Source of the DNA: a virus
IMG/VR virus record: IMGVR_UViG_3300023184_000537
Span: 1-23,235 of that record
Reading direction: 5' to 3' (one strand)
Length of the DNA stretch: 23,235 nucleotides
Made by a program: the position numbers and the translations under genes. Below are positions 1 through 7,780 of this stretch, in pieces; position 1 is the stretch's first letter, and the number at the start of each line of letters is the position of its first letter. A model generated the notes under the pieces. The model ran no database searches and was not told the DNA's origin. It was given only the letters and a program-made list of their open reading frames with translations.

Positions 1-141
1 GCAATAAGTAGTTGGCAACTAGGTGATTTTAAGAAAGCATATAAGCACGGCAAAGAAGCAGTAAAGATAAGTCCAAATGATGAACGACTAGCAAAGAACC
101 TAGCGTTCTATAAGGAGAAGATGAATGGCAACACTAAATGA
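1..141 (+). CDS. C-terminal fragment of a TPR-containing protein
   Basis: The frame is open from the first base and ends at TGA 139-141, giving the last 46 residues of a gene that begins outside the window. The visible part reads as one tetratricopeptide repeat: GDFKKAYKHGKEAVKISPND, followed by a short helix with ERLAKNLAFYKEKM. Phages of aquatic bacteria often carry TPR repeats at the end of glycosyltransferase-like genes beside the tail genes, so that is one possibility. The catalytic part is not visible and the function is open. The last 17 bases overlap the next gene, which suggests translational coupling in the late operon. Confidence 0.6.
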   Translation, partial: AISSWQLGDFKKAYKHGKEAVKISPNDERLAKNLAFYKEKMNGNTK

Positions 142-1021
142 TATGATCGCAGAAGTGCGGTCTTCACTGGCTGGGTATACCCTGCGACAAGATCGTATCT
201 CATATCTTACCAGTGCCATCACTACAACAGATACAGCAATACAAATTGGTTCATCTGCAAACCTTGCTAAAGGAATCATTGAAATCAATGATGAACTTAT
301 CTGGGTTGATAACTTTGATAAGCAAAGCAATACAATGAATGCAGCACCTGGCTTTGGTCGTGGGTATCAAGGAACATCACCTTCACCACACGCAGCCAAT
401 GCTCAGGTAATTCTGACTCCATCATTCCCGCGTACTAACATTCAACAAGCTATTAACGACACAATTAACTCTGTCTATCCTAAACTCTTTGCAGTCTACT
501 CAACAACATTTACTTTTAATGCAAGTCAAACAACATACGCGCTGCCTGATGCAGCTAAGAATGTTATCTATATGTCTTGGCAAACAACAGGTTCTAGCCG
601 TGAATGGCTACCTATTGACAAATGGCGACAAGATTTAATGGCTAACGTTGCTACTTTCAATACACAAAAGACAGTTAATATCTATGAGAATATCCAGCCA
701 GGACGTACAGTTCAGGTTTGGTATGCAGCAAACCCACAGACTATGACAAGCGGTACTGATGATTTCAGTGCAGTAACTGGTCTACCTGAATCTAGCAGAG
801 ATGTAATTGTCTACGGCGCAGCCTACCGCCTGCTTTCATTCATTGATCCAGGACGCATTAACTTGACTTCAGCAGAGGCAGACCTTGCAGATAGCAAGGT
901 TCCAGGTGCTGCAGGTTCTAGCAACTCACGATATATCTATGCGCTGTATCAACAGCGCCTACAAGACGAGTCACTCAAACTCACTGGCAATTTCCCAATA
1001 CGTATCCATTACACAAAATAA
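125..1021 (+). CDS. virion structural protein, possibly head-tail connector/neck
   Basis: A 298-aa protein without a signal peptide or membrane segment. It begins with a helical stretch (MATLNDMIAEVRSSL) of the kind seen in head-tail connector and adaptor proteins. A beta-rich module at about residues 50-98 contains ELIWV and a GRGYQGT..H motif. The middle and C-terminal parts hold further alpha/beta sequence rich in Thr, Ala and Asn. The ELIWV module reappears in the next gene (EIVWV), so the two products probably share a fold. The position at the head of the tail/fibre genes supports a virion role. The exact role (adaptor, neck or tail tube) is inference. The ATG lies inside the end of the preceding gene. 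Confidence 0.6.
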   Translation: MATLNDMIAEVRSSLAGYTLRQDRISYLTSAITTTDTAIQIGSSANLAKGIIEINDELIWVDNFDKQSNTMNAAPGFGRGYQGTSPSPHAANAQVILTPSFPRTNIQQAINDTINSVYPKLFAVYSTTFTFNASQTTYALPDAAKNVIYMSWQTTGSSREWLPIDKWRQDLMANVATFNTQKTVNIYENIQPGRTVQVWYAANPQTMTSGTDDFSAVTGLPESSRDVIVYGAAYRLLSFIDPGRINLTSAEADLADSKVPGAAGSSNSRYIYALYQQRLQDESLKLTGNFPIRIHYTK

Positions 1022-1033
1022 GGTAGGAAAAAT

Positions 1034-1828
1034 ATGACACGTAGATTCAGCTCTACCAGCGTTGCTACATCGCTAGCAGGTAGTATCAATAGTTCTGATA
1101 CAACCATTACTGTAGCATCTGGTACAGGTTCTGCTCTTATGGGTGGTGTAACACTTTCTCCTGGTAACGTAGATTCATTTGCAATTGCACTTGATGTGGA
1201 TACTATCAATGAAGAAATCGTATGGGTTACCGCAATCTCGTCTAGCACTTTGACAGTAGTTCGTGCTCAAGCTGGAACATCTGGCATAGCACACACTGCA
1301 GGTGCATCCGTCAAACACGTGCTTACCGGTGATGACGCAACATTCTTTACAGCAGGTGTAGCAACGGCTGATGCCGCAATTCCAGAGGCAGTAGTAACTG
1401 CTAAGGGTGATCTTATTGCAGCAAGTACTAGCGCTACAGTTGATAACCTAGCAGTTGGAACAGATGGACAGGTACTCACGGCTGATTCGGTAAGTACATT
1501 AGGTGTAAAATGGTCTACTCCAGTTACTCTTAATTTAACACTTAACGCTAAAACTGGTTCTTATACATTACTATCAAGTGATGTTAATAAACTGGTCACA
1601 GTAACTAGCGCATCTGCATCTACTATTACTATTCCTAACGGTGTCTTTACGGTAGGCCAGCAGATTAACGTCAGCTCCCTTGGAACTGGTCTAGTTACTA
1701 TTGACTCGGATGGAACTACAGTTCTTCGTTATGCTTTAGGAACTGTCCTTCGTACTCAATATTCAACAGCAACAATTATTTGTATTGCAAGTAATGAATT
1801 TCTATTGGTGGGAGATTTATCAGCGTGA
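1034..1828 (+). CDS. tail fibre or minor tail protein
   Basis: A 264-aa, Ser/Thr/Ala-rich beta-structured protein. Residues about 55-95 repeat the module of the upstream gene (NEEIVWV, then VVRAQAGTSGIAHTAGASV). Residues about 122-160 contain the phage fibre-type segment AKGDLIAAST..VDNLAVGTDGQVL, common in tail-fibre and adhesin shafts. The last 100 residues look like a beta-sandwich (TITIPNGVFTVGQQINV). AGGAAAAAT precedes the ATG. The stop overlaps the GTG start of the next gene (GTGA), so the two fibre proteins are probably made together. Fibre or minor tail assignment is by composition and position. Confidence 0.6.
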   Translation: MTRRFSSTSVATSLAGSINSSDTTITVASGTGSALMGGVTLSPGNVDSFAIALDVDTINEEIVWVTAISSSTLTVVRAQAGTSGIAHTAGASVKHVLTGDDATFFTAGVATADAAIPEAVVTAKGDLIAASTSATVDNLAVGTDGQVLTADSVSTLGVKWSTPVTLNLTLNAKTGSYTLLSSDVNKLVTVTSASASTITIPNGVFTVGQQINVSSLGTGLVTIDSDGTTVLRYALGTVLRTQYSTATIICIASNEFLLVGDLSA

Positions 1829-3144
1829 GAATCCTAGGAGTAGTAGCATCTTCATCTCGTGAAGTTCCAAATGCACCAACAATTGGAACAGCAACTAACG
1901 TTGGGACTGGTCGCGCCTATAACAATGGCGCAGCAACCGTTACTTTTACAGCGCCTACTTTTGATGGTGGTTTTCCTATTACTAGCTACACAGTTACATC
2001 TAGCCCTGGTGGATTTACTGGTACAGGTGCCTCTTCACCTATTACTGTAACTGGTTTACAATCTGCTACAGCATATACATTTACTGTAACTGCTACTAAT
2101 GCTAGTGGTATAGGTGCAGCCTCTGCTGCATCTAATAGCATCACAGCAACCACGGTTCCACAGGCTCCAACTATTGGAACCGCTACTGCGGGTAATGCTT
2201 CTGCAACAGTTACTTATACAGCAGGTGCTACAGGTGGAGCAACAGTTACTGCATATACAGCGACTTCTTCACCTGGATCATTAACAGGAACAGGCACATC
2301 TCCTATTACAGTCTCAGGTCTTACCAATGGAACTGCCTACACATTTACAGTTACAGCAACTAATGCTAACGGTACATCTACTGCCTCTGCTGCATCTAAC
2401 AGCGTTAGTCCTGTTGCTCCATTTAGCCCAACAACTTATTACTACACAGCAAGCGGAACATTTACACCAACATCTTATCCAGCAACTTATGATGTATATG
2501 TTCTTGGTGGTGGAGGTTTTCTCGGAAACCAAAGTAATTCAAGTACCGCAAATCTATCAACTACCTGTTACGGCGGTGGTGGCGGTGGCGGATATTACGC
2601 AACTGGCAGTGGAACGATTAACAGTGGAAGCGTAACTGTTACAGTTGGTGCTGCTGGAATCGGTGGTGCTGGTGGTACAAGTACATTTGCTGCAGTTAAC
2701 GCAGCAGGCGGTGCAGCAGGTAACAACGGAATCGTCGCTAACCAAAAGTGCGGCGATGGTGGCGCAGGCGGTTCTGGTGGCGGTGGCGGCGGTATGCAAC
2801 GCTATAGAAATAACACCCTTGAGGTTCTTGCTTATAGGGCTGCTGGAAATGCTGGAAGTACTGGTGGTTCTGGAAACGCATCTGGTGCTGACCCATTTTT
2901 TAATTCAATAGCAGGAAATGGTGGTGCTGGTAGCGGTGTATCAAGTTCAGGTGGTGGAGCATCTACCCTTGGTTTTGGTGCTACTGCTGGAGTGAGTTCC
3001 TATGGCACTAATGGAAACACTGCTGGAATTACCGTTGCTGGAGTTAACTATGGTTCTGGTAAAGGTTTAGGTTTTGGCTATATCGCAGGTACTGGTAACC
3101 GAGCATCAACTGATGGTTATGTAGTTATTAGAAGAAACGCATAA
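1825..3144 (+). CDS. fibronectin-III and glycine-rich fibre/adhesin
   Basis: A 439-aa protein starting with GTG inside the previous stop. Two tandem fibronectin type III domains occupy about residues 15-110 and 111-197; each starts with APTIGTAT and ends with AYTFTVTATNA(S/N)G. The two copies are also alike at DNA level, so one arose by duplication. After a short linker, YYYTASGTFTP opens a glycine-rich C-terminal domain with runs such as GGGGGGGYY and GGAGGSGGGGGG, the type found at the tips of phage receptor-binding fibres. Likely role: cell-surface binding at the tail tip. The family-level call is good; the receptor is unknown. Confidence 0.7.
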   Translation: MRILGVVASSSREVPNAPTIGTATNVGTGRAYNNGAATVTFTAPTFDGGFPITSYTVTSSPGGFTGTGASSPITVTGLQSATAYTFTVTATNASGIGAASAASNSITATTVPQAPTIGTATAGNASATVTYTAGATGGATVTAYTATSSPGSLTGTGTSPITVSGLTNGTAYTFTVTATNANGTSTASAASNSVSPVAPFSPTTYYYTASGTFTPTSYPATYDVYVLGGGGFLGNQSNSSTANLSTTCYGGGGGGGYYATGSGTINSGSVTVTVGAAGIGGAGGTSTFAAVNAAGGAAGNNGIVANQKCGDGGAGGSGGGGGGMQRYRNNTLEVLAYRAAGNAGSTGGSGNASGADPFFNSIAGNGGAGSGVSSSGGGASTLGFGATAGVSSYGTNGNTAGITVAGVNYGSGKGLGFGYIAGTGNRASTDGYVVIRRNA

Positions 3145-3153
3145 GGAGTAAAT

Positions 3154-3534
3154 ATGGAACATTTAGAAAACCATCCACACGCATTTCTTAAAGATGGCGT
3201 TGTTGTAAATGTAGCAGTATTTGATGGACACGATTCAGAACTGCTAGATATAATTAAAGAAGCACACAATGCAGATTTAGTTATGTGTTGTTGCGATCAC
3301 GGTATGGCATCTATTGGTGGGTTTTGGGGTGAGACTCGTTTCTACCCAGCAAAACCTTATCCAAACTGGGTCTGGTATGATGGAAGTGGGACTTTCCATC
3401 CAGATGGAATGGAAAAAACTCCTCCGCAATGGGTACCTCCAATCCCAATGCCAACCGATGCTTATTATGAATGGAGCCAAGAAGACAATGAATGGAAATT
3501 TGTCAGAGATTTTGAGGTTGATGAAGACGAGTAA
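3154..3534 (+). CDS. hypothetical protein, possible fibre-associated protein
   Basis: A 126-aa acidic protein with a good ribosome site (AAGGAGTAAAT before ATG) nine bases after the fibre gene. The N-terminal half is alpha/beta with a cysteine cluster (VMCCCDHG, about residues 48-55). The C-terminal half is rich in Trp and Pro (PNWVWYDGSG, PPQWVPP, YYEWSQEDNEWKF) and ends in acidic residues. Trp/Pro-rich tails like this occur in small proteins encoded next to phage fibres, including fibre-assembly chaperones and capping proteins. I do not recognise the family. The role is suggested only by position. Confidence 0.5.
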   Translation: MEHLENHPHAFLKDGVVVNVAVFDGHDSELLDIIKEAHNADLVMCCCDHGMASIGGFWGETRFYPAKPYPNWVWYDGSGTFHPDGMEKTPPQWVPPIPMPTDAYYEWSQEDNEWKFVRDFEVDEDE

Positions 3535-3536
3535 TA

Positions 3537-4247
3537 ATGAGTAGCATTGTATTTATCAATACGGTAGATGCACCTGATATTTATGCTCCACAACCTTGCT
3601 CAAAGCTAATACCAGATTGGTACAAAAATACCAATTCATACATCGGTGAAACTAAAACGCCAAATGGTAATGGCTCAACAACTGCAACCATTAAACGCTG
3701 TATGCCAGTTTTTGATGTAATGAACGCTGGTTATATTCTTGTTACTCATACAGATATTTGGGTAAGTCAGAAGCCAGACCTTCCAGATAATCCTAACAAA
3801 ATAATACCCTGGTTTGAATGGCCTTCTTTTGATGCAATTTCTTTTCATCCAGAAGAACAGGCACCATTACATCCAAAAGTAGTAGGAACTCCTATTCCTA
3901 AGTGGATAAATCCTTGGGGCATTAAAACTCCAGCAGGATATTCAACATTATTTATAGCTCCAGTACATAGAGATAATCCATTTACTGCATTGCCAGGGAT
4001 AGTAGATACTGATACCTACACAGCACCAGTAAATATCATCTTTACTTTAACAGATCCAGAGTTTGAGGGTTTAGTCCCAGCAGGTACACCGATTGTTCAG
4101 GTCATTCCTTTCAAGCGAGAGTCTTGGGATATGGCTATTGGCACAGAAAAAGATTTAACAGAACAAAACAAAGTATCTACAAAATTACGTACTAAATTCT
4201 TTGATTCTTACAAGACTCAGTTCAGGCAGACTAAAGAATATAAATAA
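3537..4247 (+). CDS. conserved phage protein of unknown function (DUF6065-like)
   Basis: A 236-aa protein with no membrane segment. Segments that I associate with an uncharacterised family in marine cyanophages and other phages are visible: CSKLIPDWYKN near the N-terminus, IKRCMPVFDVMNAGYI, IPKWINPWGIKTPAGYSTLF, HRDNPFTALPGIVDTDTY and VPAGTPIVQVIPFKRESW. The linking name DUF6065 is from memory and should be checked. The many aromatic and proline residues fit a beta-rich fold, but I see no catalytic motif. It lies one codon after the previous gene and ends just before a strong terminator, so it closes the first block of fibre genes. Confidence 0.55.
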   Translation: MSSIVFINTVDAPDIYAPQPCSKLIPDWYKNTNSYIGETKTPNGNGSTTATIKRCMPVFDVMNAGYILVTHTDIWVSQKPDLPDNPNKIIPWFEWPSFDAISFHPEEQAPLHPKVVGTPIPKWINPWGIKTPAGYSTLFIAPVHRDNPFTALPGIVDTDTYTAPVNIIFTLTDPEFEGLVPAGTPIVQVIPFKRESWDMAIGTEKDLTEQNKVSTKLRTKFFDSYKTQFRQTKEYK

Positions 4248-4250
4248 ACT

Positions 4251-4276
4251 AAGCCCCGCTTCGGCGGGGTTTTTTA
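4251..4276 (+). terminator. intrinsic terminator with a cUUCGg loop
   Basis: Four bases after the stop of the 236-aa gene, the arms 4251-4259 and 4264-4272 pair around a TTCG tetraloop closed by C-G, and an uninterrupted T tract runs 4270-4275. This is a textbook rho-independent terminator for rightward transcription. It separates the fibre genes from the 735-aa tail gene, so the latter either relies on readthrough or has its own promoter. Confidence 0.92.
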
Positions 4277-4301
4277 TTGGAAACAATCTAAGGAGTAGTT
4301 A

Positions 4302-6509
4302 ATGCCATACGGCGACGATATTACCGAACGCTTACCCTTTGTACTATCTAATCCATCGGGCAACATTAACTACACAGCTACTGGCTATGCCTACGATATT
4401 GCTATCGCTGGTCTACCGTTCTTTATTACTCCCCTAGATGATTCACCTTATCGCCGTGTAACGGCTCAGTACCGCAAGCAACAACTTGATACTACCCGCG
4501 AACCTGGTGAACAGACACTCACCGGTTGGTGGCTTAGATCCCAGTCTTCATTCCACCTTGGTCAAGGCATTAAGTTCTTTGAACCAGCACAGGATGAGTC
4601 GCTTCGCTTTCAGTACACATCATCTAAAGGTTTAGATGTATGGACTAAGGGACAGGCAACGCTGCTTAAGAACTGCAATAGTCAGCACATCACAACAGGT
4701 GGTATCCGTAGCAATGGTCGTCCTTGGCAGTTAATGCGCTCTATCCAATGGACTAAGAGTTCAAATAACTATGATGGTGTTCTTCTTGTTGATGAGTATG
4801 ATGCAGATAAAGTTTTTCCAAAGATTACTGTATCTATTAACAACAAGGCTCTGACTTCCAACGTGGCGACGCTGACAACTACTGCAGCACACGGCCTATC
4901 TATAGGTATGGAAATTGTTATTACTGGTGTGGATGCCACCTTCAACGGTACGTACCGCATCACAACCATACCTACAACTACTACCTTTACTTATGCCAAG
5001 ACAGCAACTAACGTTGCATCTACTGCTGTATCTCCAGTAGGTACAGGCGTTGCAGAGGTTATCCACTTTATTGACTACAACTCAGGATCAGACTATCCAG
5101 TACACGCAATCTGCGATGATGGTGTCTATGCCTATTGGGTTACTAACGTACTTAATACTGGAACTCCAAGACTGCGAGTATACAAGAAGCTGCTATCTGA
5201 TGATAGTTCTGTATCGCCTACTCTAATGATTACTGAGAACAGCATTACTGTAACTAACGCTGTTATTGAATATACTAAAGAGCGTCTTGTTATGTGCGTT
5301 AATGACAAGATCTATGAGTTTGCAAGTACAGCAACAACATTGCCTGCTGCTGTTTATACCCACAGAGATCCAGACCACATATTTACTAGCATTACTTCAT
5401 CAGGTGCTGCTATCTATGTAGCAGGATATAGCGGTATTCAATCAAATATTTACAAGTTTACACTTGAAGCAACTGGAGCAATGCCTACGTTAACATCTGC
5501 TATTACCGCAGCTGAACTACCAGTAGGTGAAATTACATTTAAGATTTCCTATTACCTAGGTTATATGTCTATCGGTACCAACCAAGGTATGCGCGTAGCA
5601 CAGGTGTCAGATTCAGATGGCTCCATTGCTTATGGCCCATTGCTCTTTGAATCAGACCAGCCAGTCTATGACTTTGCTTTCCGAGATAAGTTTATCTGGG
5701 CAGCAACAGGTGTTGATGGACAGGTGGGCGTTACTCGCGTCAACCTTGGTCAAGAAGTTAGCCAGTTAGTCTTTGCCTATGCCTGGGATCTTTATGACCC
5801 AGATGACACGCTAGGTCACTACACCACAGCGTGTGCCTTTATGGGAGATACCAACCGTTTAGCGTTTTGTAATGCAGGAGATGGTGTAGATGGAACTATC
5901 TACATTGAATCAGCAACTGAACTAATACCAACTGGTTCAATGCGTACAGGTTTTATCCGCTACAACACACTTGAATTAAAGATTTTCAAATTGATTCAGG
6001 CACGTGTTAACACAGTCAATGGTGCATTTAGTATTGATTCTATTGATGAAGATGGTGGAGTAGTTTCGATTGGTATTTTCTCACAAGGTGATGACGTTCC
6101 AGAGATTAACATTAACTACCCAGTAGGTGCTCAACAGTACTTAGCCTTTAGATTTAATCTGACTCGATCAGCTAGCGATTCAACTCTTGGTCCACTCTTT
6201 ACTGGATACCAGACTAAAGCTCTACCTGCTATCCCACGTCAGAGACTTATTCAGTACCCAGTGATGTGTTATGACCACGAGATGGACAAGTTCAATAATG
6301 AGGTTGGCTACGAAGGCTCTGCTTGGGCGCGTATGTCACAGCTTGAAACAGTAGAAAATGCTGGAGATACCATCCGAGTCGAAGACTTCCGTACAGGTGA
6401 GTCTTACATTGGACTCATTGAAGAGATGGACTTCATCAACAAGACACCAACCGATAAGCGATTTTCCGGTTTTGGAGGATTGCTCCTAGTTACAATCCGG
6501 AGCGTTTAA
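4302..6509 (+). CDS. large virion/tail protein
   Basis: A 735-aa protein, second largest product in the window, with AAGGAG seven bases before the ATG. The N-terminal 170 residues contain DITERLPFVLSNPSGNINYT and a Trp-rich stretch (GWWLRSQSSFHLG). Residues about 176-250 form an Ig-like insert often seen in phage structural proteins (TAAHGLSIGMEIVITGV, then FNGTYRITTIP). The central part reads like a beta-propeller or solenoid (IYEFASTATTLPAAVYTH; IYVAGYSGIQSNIYKF). The C-terminus has VRVEDFRTGES-like beta sequence. Size and place before the lysis genes suggest a tail hub, nozzle or baseplate protein. No enzymatic motif was seen. Confidence 0.55.
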   Translation: MPYGDDITERLPFVLSNPSGNINYTATGYAYDIAIAGLPFFITPLDDSPYRRVTAQYRKQQLDTTREPGEQTLTGWWLRSQSSFHLGQGIKFFEPAQDESLRFQYTSSKGLDVWTKGQATLLKNCNSQHITTGGIRSNGRPWQLMRSIQWTKSSNNYDGVLLVDEYDADKVFPKITVSINNKALTSNVATLTTTAAHGLSIGMEIVITGVDATFNGTYRITTIPTTTTFTYAKTATNVASTAVSPVGTGVAEVIHFIDYNSGSDYPVHAICDDGVYAYWVTNVLNTGTPRLRVYKKLLSDDSSVSPTLMITENSITVTNAVIEYTKERLVMCVNDKIYEFASTATTLPAAVYTHRDPDHIFTSITSSGAAIYVAGYSGIQSNIYKFTLEATGAMPTLTSAITAAELPVGEITFKISYYLGYMSIGTNQGMRVAQVSDSDGSIAYGPLLFESDQPVYDFAFRDKFIWAATGVDGQVGVTRVNLGQEVSQLVFAYAWDLYDPDDTLGHYTTACAFMGDTNRLAFCNAGDGVDGTIYIESATELIPTGSMRTGFIRYNTLELKIFKLIQARVNTVNGAFSIDSIDEDGGVVSIGIFSQGDDVPEININYPVGAQQYLAFRFNLTRSASDSTLGPLFTGYQTKALPAIPRQRLIQYPVMCYDHEMDKFNNEVGYEGSAWARMSQLETVENAGDTIRVEDFRTGESYIGLIEEMDFINKTPTDKRFSGFGGLLLVTIRSV

Positions 6510-6703
6510 TGCAGGCACAAGACTACGCAACAGTAGCTGTTGCAGTATGCACAATAGTAGGAGGCTTTGCTGGTGCAGTGCGCTGGTTAGTTAAGCACTA
6601 TCTCATCGAACTTAAAAGTAACGGTGGCTCAAGTATGCGTGACTCGTTAGACAGACTAGAAAAGCGTGTTGACGATTTGTTCAAGTTAGTAGCAGAGAAA
6701 TGA
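6509..6703 (+). CDS. small membrane protein, holin-like or spanin-like
   Basis: A 64-aa protein starting at TAATG, so its start overlaps the previous stop, with GGAG seven bases upstream. Residues about 7-26 (ATVAVAVCTIVGGFAGAVRW) form one membrane helix. The rest is a charged helix (SLDRLEKRVDDLFKLVAEK) with heptad-like spacing of Leu and Val, so a coiled coil is likely. It sits directly before the endolysin, a usual place for a holin or holin partner. A second small membrane gene follows the endolysin, so which one is the pore former cannot be decided from sequence. Confidence 0.55.
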   Translation: MQAQDYATVAVAVCTIVGGFAGAVRWLVKHYLIELKSNGGSSMRDSLDRLEKRVDDLFKLVAEK

Positions 6704-6706
6704 GTA

Positions 6707-7165
6707 ATGATGAAACCTGTTGTAAAGAAAGCCACACCTGCCGCTATTGCTGTACTGCGCCAGGCCACAGCGATATGTCCATCCAGGTCGAAGGTATCGG
6801 ATGGCTTACTGCCATCAGCAGCACACCAGTTGCAGAATCCTAACTCAGACCACAACACAGGGTACGGTGTGGATTTAACACACTCTCCACTAGATGGAAT
6901 TGATTGTGCTGATTTGTTTATCAAACTGCAAGCAGATCCACGAGTTAAGTATCTAATATTCAAAGGCCACATTTGGTCTAAAGAAAAGGGAACTGACAAC
7001 TATGTCGGTCCCAATGCACACAACCATCATCTTCACATCTCGATTAAAGACGGATGTGGGGCTGACACCTCACCTTGGTTCCCTTGGCTGGGAACTCCCA
7101 AGGTGGTCAACAAAGTAAAGGCTAACTTCCCTAAGTCTTTACCCAAGAAGAAGGAAACCAAATGA
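6707..7165 (+). CDS. endolysin, peptidase M15-like (D-Ala-D-Ala/L-Ala-D-Glu type)
   Basis: A 152-aa protein expected to cut peptide bonds of the host cell wall at lysis. The zinc-site pattern of M15/VanY-type peptidases is present: NSDHNTGYGVDLT gives His49 and Asp56, and HNHHLHIS gives His108/His110. There is no signal peptide, so export would depend on a holin. The short C-terminal tail is basic (KVVNKVKANFPKSLPKKKE) and may bind the wall. The start is one of two adjacent ATGs; ATG 6707 is given. It is flanked by small membrane genes on both sides, a compact lysis cassette. The substrate bond is inferred from the family. Confidence 0.8.
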   Translation: MMKPVVKKATPAAIAVLRQATAICPSRSKVSDGLLPSAAHQLQNPNSDHNTGYGVDLTHSPLDGIDCADLFIKLQADPRVKYLIFKGHIWSKEKGTDNYVGPNAHNHHLHISIKDGCGADTSPWFPWLGTPKVVNKVKANFPKSLPKKKETK

Positions 7166-7350
7166 ACGCAAAGACACAAGCAGTACTCGCAACATATCTT
7201 CGTGCAGGAATCGCAGCAATCATTGCTCTGTATCTTGCTGGAGAATCAGATCCAAAGAAGCTAGCAATGGCAGCAGTAGCTGCAGTTGCCGGTCCAGTCC
7301 TTAAGTGGCTAGACCCAAAGGCTACAGAGTTTGGTCGCGGTTCTAAGTAA
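7162..7350 (+). CDS. small membrane protein, probable holin
   Basis: A 62-aa protein whose ATG overlaps the endolysin stop (ATGA), with AAGGAAAC upstream. Two hydrophobic helices are visible: TYLRAGIAAIIALYLAG (about 10-26) and LAMAAVAAVAGPVLKWL (about 33-50). They are joined by a short charged turn (ESDPKK), and the tail is charged (DPKATEFGRGSK). This two-helix hairpin shape matches many actinophage holins that permeabilise the membrane for the endolysin. It is the last gene before a strong terminator. Confidence 0.65.
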   Translation: MNAKTQAVLATYLRAGIAAIIALYLAGESDPKKLAMAAVAAVAGPVLKWLDPKATEFGRGSK

Positions 7351-7369
7351 CCGATAGCGCGAGGCAAAC

Positions 7370-7407
7370 GGCCCTCATCCCTTCGGGGGTGGGGGCCTAT
7401 TTTTTTA
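7370..7407 (+). terminator. strong intrinsic terminator of the late operon
   Basis: Arms 7370-7381 and 7386-7397 make a continuous 12-bp stem (with G-U pairs) around a TTCG loop, followed by a T-rich tract at 7398-7407. The reverse strand lacks a matching T tract, so it acts rightward. It closes the late structural and lysis operon. Confidence 0.93.
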
Positions 7408-7414
7408 TGCCGTT

Positions 7415-7678
7415 TTATTCTGCATCTACTGGGCAAGGAACTGTCACCAGGTTGCCACAATTAACACAGGTAGCATCAAGGAAATACCAAACAAGTTCAA
7501 AGTCTTCAAAGGATGCCATAACGTTAAACACCTGGGACCCACACGGACAGACGTGGATAGGGCCTAAGGCCCGCAAATCGGCACCGAAAGGCTCAGGAAG
7601 GGCATCTCTGCGCCATCTGAAAGATGGCAGGGTTGGTAGACGGAACCGCACAGTATAGGTATTATTATCGCGCCCCAT
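7415..7678 (-). CDS. hypothetical protein with a zinc-ribbon-like motif
   Basis: A lone leftward gene of 87 aa. The start chosen is ATG 7678, because GGGAGAG lies nine bases upstream; an in-frame GTG at 7711 is the longer alternative. The N-terminal half is basic (RFRLPTLPSFRWRRDALPEP). The C-terminal half carries CPCGSQVFNV and later CVNCGNL..PCP, a cysteine arrangement that could bind zinc. The segment FEDFELVWYFLDATC between them is well ordered, which favours this frame over the rightward open frame on the opposite strand. I associate this type of protein with actinophages but know no function. Confidence 0.65.
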   Translation of the reverse strand: MGRDNNTYTVRFRLPTLPSFRWRRDALPEPFGADLRALGPIHVCPCGSQVFNVMASFEDFELVWYFLDATCVNCGNLVTVPCPVDAE

Positions 7679-7688
7679 CAAGGGGCGC
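7670..7688 (-). promoter_or_regulatory. inverted repeat over the start codon of the leftward zinc-ribbon gene
   Basis: GCGCCCC at 7670-7676 pairs perfectly with GGGGCGC at 7682-7688 around a five-base loop. On the leftward transcript the ATG (7678-7676) falls in the loop and stem edge, and the Shine-Dalgarno GGGAGAG begins directly upstream of the stem. A folded stem could hide or expose the start. It has no T tract, so it is a poor terminator in either direction. Confidence 0.45.
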
Positions 7689-7759
7689 TCTCCCTGTTTA
7701 ATTCGCCTCACGGCTCATATTGTAGCAATCAGGTGCGAGTCTCAGGTGATGACACGCCG

Positions 7760-7774
7760 TAAGATGGTACCCTT
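7760..7774 (+). promoter_or_regulatory. candidate -10 element for a leaderless transcript
   Basis: TAAGAT at 7760-7765 fits the actinobacterial TANNNT -10 pattern and lies nine bases before GTG 7775 and 15 before ATG 7781. No Shine-Dalgarno precedes either start. Leaderless mRNAs are common in actinobacteria, so transcription may begin at or near the start codon of the peptidase gene. No convincing -35 was found. Confidence 0.25.
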
Positions 7775-7780
7775 GTGACT

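Noticed and set aside
2314-2911. Leu/Gln-rich and Cys-rich frames within the fibronectin/glycine-rich gene
   Set aside because: By-products of the repetitive GGT/ACA composition of the fibre gene; no independent start signals.
7389-7658. Rightward 89-codon frame opposite the leftward zinc-ribbon gene
   Set aside because: It begins in the U tract of the terminator, has no ribosome site, and its protein lacks any pattern, whereas the opposite strand shows paired CxC/CxxC and a good ribosome site.
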